A DNA stretch of 64,000 nucleotides from NCBI GenBank assembly GCA_003574895.1, contig PJFB01000003.1:414806-478805 (forward strand), in the 5' to 3' direction. Shown piece by piece: positions 61,610 through 64,000 of this stretch. How positions within the stretch are numbered: the stretch's first letter is position 1; each line of letters starts with the position of its first letter. The notes under the pieces are model-generated. The model was not told where the DNA came from. It saw only the letters and a list, made by a program, of their open reading frames with translations, and searched no databases. Source of the DNA: Geobacter sp. GTDB lineage: Bacteria > Desulfobacterota > Desulfuromonadia > Geobacterales > Pseudopelobacteraceae. A program made the position numbers and the translations under genes.

Positions 61610-62911
61610 ATGGATAATTTTTTCGAGTTCAAGCGCCACAAAACCAGTTATCGGCAGGAAACCCTGGCCGGGGTGACCACCTTCCTGACCATGGCCTACA
61701 TCATCATCGTCAACCCGGCCATCCTGGAGAACGCCGGCATCCCCCGGGGGTCGTCGGTGACCGCCACGATCCTGGCAGCGGTAATCGGCACCACCATCAT
61801 GGCGCTCTGGGCGCGGCGCCCCTTTGCCATTGCCCCGTACATGAGCGAGAATGCCTTCATCGCCTTCGTGGTGGTCAAGGTCATGGGATACACCTGGCAA
61901 GTGGCCCTGGGCGCCGTGTTCATCGCCGGGGTCCTCTTTGCGCTGCTGACCGTCCTCAAGATCCGCAGTTGGCTGGCCGAATCGATCCCCATGTCCCTCA
62001 AGGCCAGCTTTGCCGTGGGCATCGGCCTGTTCCTGACCTTCATCGGTCTGAATGAAACCGGGCTGGTGGTGCTGGGCGTACCGGGGGCCCCGGTCAGACT
62101 GGGCAACATCTCCCAACCGTCCGTGCTGCTGGCCATTGCCGGGTTCATGCTGGTGGTGGTCCTGATGGCCCGCCGGGTGCACGGCGCCCTGGTGATCGGC
62201 ATCATCGCCACCACAATCGGCTCCATCATCGCCGGCATCACCCCCCTGCCCTCCAGCATCGTCAGCATGCCGCCGTCGCTGACACCGATCATGTTCAAGC
62301 TGGATATCGCCGGGGCGCTGAACCCCCACTTTTTCCCGGTTGTCATGGTAATTTTCATCATGGCCTTTCTGGATACCATCGGCACCCTGATCGGGCTTTC
62401 CATGCGCGCCGACCTGCTGGATGAGAACGGCAACCTGCCGGAAATAGAGCGCCCCATGATGGCCGACGCCCTTGCCACCATTGCCGCCCCGCTGCTGGGC
62501 ACCAGCACCACCGGCGCCTACATCGAATCGGCGGCCGGCATCGAAGAAGGCGGACGCACCGGCTTCTCGGCCCTGGTGGTCGCGGCCCTGTTCGCCCTGT
62601 CGCTGTTCTTCGCCCCGCTCTTCACCATCGTGCCGCCCCACGCCTACGGCATTGCCCTGATCGTCATCGGCTCGTTCATGATCAACCCCATAACCCAGAT
62701 CAATTTCAGCGACCTGACCGAACTGATCCCGGCTTTTCTGACCATCGTGCTGATGATCTTCACCTACAACATCGGCGTCGGCATGACGTCGGGCATGATC
62801 ACCTATGTGCTGCTGAAGGTCTGTACCGGCCGGGTCGGCGAGGTAAAGGCCGGCATGTGGGCCTTGTCCCTGCTCTCCCTTTCGCTGTTCGTGTTCCTGC
62901 CCAAGGTGTAG
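61610..62911 (+). CDS. Purine permease (NCS2, AzgA/PbuG type)
   Basis: The 433-aa protein starts MDNFFEFKRHKTSYRQETLAGVTTFLTMAYIIIVNP, the AzgA/PbuG hallmark, with TFIGLNETGLVVLG and STTGAYIESAAGIEEGGRTGFSALVVA. It likely carries hypoxanthine, guanine or adenine. It follows hpt by three bases, so uptake and salvage are co-expressed. Fourteen helices are predicted. Confidence 0.92.
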   Translation: MDNFFEFKRHKTSYRQETLAGVTTFLTMAYIIIVNPAILENAGIPRGSSVTATILAAVIGTTIMALWARRPFAIAPYMSENAFIAFVVVKVMGYTWQVALGAVFIAGVLFALLTVLKIRSWLAESIPMSLKASFAVGIGLFLTFIGLNETGLVVLGVPGAPVRLGNISQPSVLLAIAGFMLVVVLMARRVHGALVIGIIATTIGSIIAGITPLPSSIVSMPPSLTPIMFKLDIAGALNPHFFPVVMVIFIMAFLDTIGTLIGLSMRADLLDENGNLPEIERPMMADALATIAAPLLGTSTTGAYIESAAGIEEGGRTGFSALVVAALFALSLFFAPLFTIVPPHAYGIALIVIGSFMINPITQINFSDLTELIPAFLTIVLMIFTYNIGVGMTSGMITYVLLKVCTGRVGEVKAGMWALSLLSLSLFVFLPKV

Positions 62912-62913
62912 TC

Positions 62914-63330
62914 ATGACTGAAAACGGTTACACGCTAAACCCGATCGGCGTAGTCCGCTCCCAATTGACCAGCCGTGAGGCAGCCCCCCGCCAGGGCTAC
63001 GAGGGCGCGCCCGATGCCTGGCTCGAACTGGACCCCGCTGTTGCCGAGGGGCTTGACGGCATCGGCGCAGGCGATGAACTAATCGTGATCACCTGGTTTC
63101 ACTTGGCACAGCGGAGCACATTGAAGGTTCACCCAGGCCGGAATATGAACCTACCTTTGACCGGCGTCTTTAAGACCCGCTCGCCGGACCGCCCCAATCC
63201 CCTCGGCCTGCATCGCGTCACGGTGCGCGAGATCGCGGGCACAAGGTTGAAGGTGGGCCCGTTGGAAGCCCTTGACGGCACGCCGGTGGTGGATATCAAG
63301 CCAGTACTCCGGCAGTCGGCAGACTCGTGA
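62914..63330 (+). CDS. trmO: tRNA t6A37 methyltransferase TrmO
   Basis: The 138-aa protein has the YaeB/TsaA beta-barrel pattern: LNPIGVVRSQ, VITWFHLAQR, GVFKTRSPDRPNPLGLHRVTV, LEALDGTPVVDIKPVL. TrmO methylates t6A37 to m6t6A in tRNA-Thr using SAM. ATG 62914 follows the permease stop by two bases. It lacks the C-terminal extension of E. coli TrmO, like many bacterial forms. Confidence 0.85.
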   Translation: MTENGYTLNPIGVVRSQLTSREAAPRQGYEGAPDAWLELDPAVAEGLDGIGAGDELIVITWFHLAQRSTLKVHPGRNMNLPLTGVFKTRSPDRPNPLGLHRVTVREIAGTRLKVGPLEALDGTPVVDIKPVLRQSADS

Positions 63331-63398
63331 TTGGCCTGAAAGGCTGGGCCTGATCGAGTAACTCAGAAACACATTTTCCGGGCACTTGCCCAACAAGC

Positions 63399-63547
63399 GT
63401 AAAGTTTCTTTACACTGCCGCAAACCCGCTTGTGGCGTAGGTTTACGGGCAACATTAAAAAAAGTGTAAAGAAACTTTACGTTTCGATTAATCCTTTCAC
63501 ATCAGCCGGTTGCAGGCTTTTCCCCATTACGTGTAAAGATCCTTTAC
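63399..63547. repeat. Three GTAAAG-N3-CTTTAC palindromes spaced 67 bp apart
   Basis: The 15-bp palindromes are at 63399-63413 (loop TTT), 63466-63480 (AAA) and 63533-63547 (ATC; arms extend to GTGTAAAG and CTTTACAC). Centre distances are exactly 67 and 67 bp. The 52-bp spacers are unrelated. They lie downstream of trmO in a stretch without genes. A binding-site array is likely; the factor is unknown. Confidence 0.8.
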
Positions 63548-64000
63548 ACTACACCACCCCCGAATCAAACCAAGATCACCCCATTTCGACCCCATACGGA
63601 CAATAGCGCCCGGCAAAGGCCCATTCCTTGGGGTTTTGCAGATTATGGCACGGATGTTGGAAAAGGGAGGTGTTTGTCGTTTTTTCCCATCCGCAAGAAG
63701 GATGTCCGCGAGACAATAAAACGTAGTGGCGATGTGGGAACAGATACCGTTTCCGTGTATGTCACCGAGCTTGGGATGCGGCTATTTTTGGTTTCATAGG
63801 ATTTGGATAAGTGACAAAGCGGATATTGAGCGGTTTACGCTGATCTGTCCCAAATAGGTATGTTATACAATGTTTATATTCTAAAACTTCAGCATGTTAC
63901 GTAAATATCAAAGAGCATGTTCCAAATGGCAGGTTGAGCGGGGGCCCATCAATAAGACATCATGTCTGTCAGTAGAAAATAAGCGACCTGCCCCTTGCAA
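63548..64000. other. Right-end non-coding stretch
   Basis: A 450-bp region without a convincing gene. A 41-codon frame (about 63677-63799) follows a GGGAGG-like site but begins with TTG and resembles nothing known. A small palindrome AGACATCATGTCT lies at 63954-63966. The next gene lies beyond the window. Confidence 0.4.

Noticed and set aside
60635..62641. Very long reverse-strand frame opposite the purine permease genes
   Set aside because: High-GC antisense shadow rich in His/Gly/Asp/Gln; real genes are on the forward strand.
63399..63547. CRISPR array
   Set aside because: Only three short palindromic repeats of 15 bp with 52-bp spacers, no cas genes and no leader; real arrays have longer repeats.
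63677..63799. 41-codon frame at the right end
   Set aside because: TTG start, no family resemblance, and no conserved neighbours; could be chance or a gene remnant.

Overview
The window looks like a chromosomal segment of a Geobacter-type Desulfuromonadia bacterium. The evidence is a set of multiheme c-type cytochromes next to a membrane b-type cytochrome, sensors carrying c-heme motifs, many PAS/receiver/sigma-54 regulators, a poly-HAMP chemoreceptor, and a DctA dicarboxylate carrier with its own two-component pair. No tRNA, rRNA, complete insertion sequence, prophage or CRISPR array was seen. All names rest on reading the translations; no database search was run.

Layout. 1-1080: end of a transglutaminase-type membrane protein. 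1275-10086: a respiratory island with a heme-motif sensor kinase, a convergent NtrC-type regulator, a receiver-like protein lacking the phospho-acceptor Asp, a 7-heme cytochrome plus b-type cytochrome pair (CbcA/CbcB-like), a 12-heme cytochrome of four triheme repeats, a second heme-motif sensor without a kinase, and a small membrane protein. 10286-13225: methylmalonyl-CoA decarboxylase and a hybrid kinase. 13613-14746: a secreted low-complexity protein. 14975-20246: a chemosensory operon (CheR-like, metallo-beta-lactamase fold, 1152-aa poly-HAMP chemoreceptor, CheW) with no CheA. 20630-22318: a sigma-54 activator. 22660-26793: a MerR regulator with a stand-alone copy of its C-terminal domain, a secreted phage-tail-hub-like protein, a zinc-ribbon protein, an SPFH/GYF_2 protein and a PAS protein.

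26987-34859 is an accessory transporter/regulator region: MocR/EamA pair, split chromate transporter, Xre/membrane pair, an ArsR-DUF2087-GIY-YIG fusion, an AraC regulator and a branched-chain aminotransferase. 35071-37115 holds a radical-SAM/DUF4130 DNA-metabolism pair whose start site lies inside a perfect 18-bp hairpin. 37235-42451 is a five-gene operon (circularly permuted ATP-grasp, alpha-E, transglutaminase, two aspartoacylase-like enzymes) that probably makes and trims an unknown peptide or amide; it is the best candidate for an undescribed pathway. 42890-48635: a broken DUF4160 gene with its HTH partner, a yeast-type cytosine deaminase, ribB under an FMN riboswitch, a ferritin-like protein, an MscS channel, a PIN toxin-antitoxin pair and an MFS exporter. 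48735-53543: dctA with its kinase and sigma-54 regulator, including a recognisable -24/-12 promoter and two tandem palindromic upstream sites. 53616-58838: a repeat element, TetR/AEC transporter, DUF1499, a Spy-like protein, ferritin with a small iron-sulfur-like protein, and an EamA transporter. 59109-63330: a nucleobase salvage operon (upp, uraA-type permease, hpt, NCS2 permease, trmO). The right end has three 15-bp palindromes spaced exactly 67 bp apart.

The main functional themes are extracellular or membrane electron transfer under redox/heme sensing, C4-dicarboxylate uptake under a two-component/sigma-54 switch, nucleobase salvage, iron storage, and a cryptic peptide-ligase pathway.
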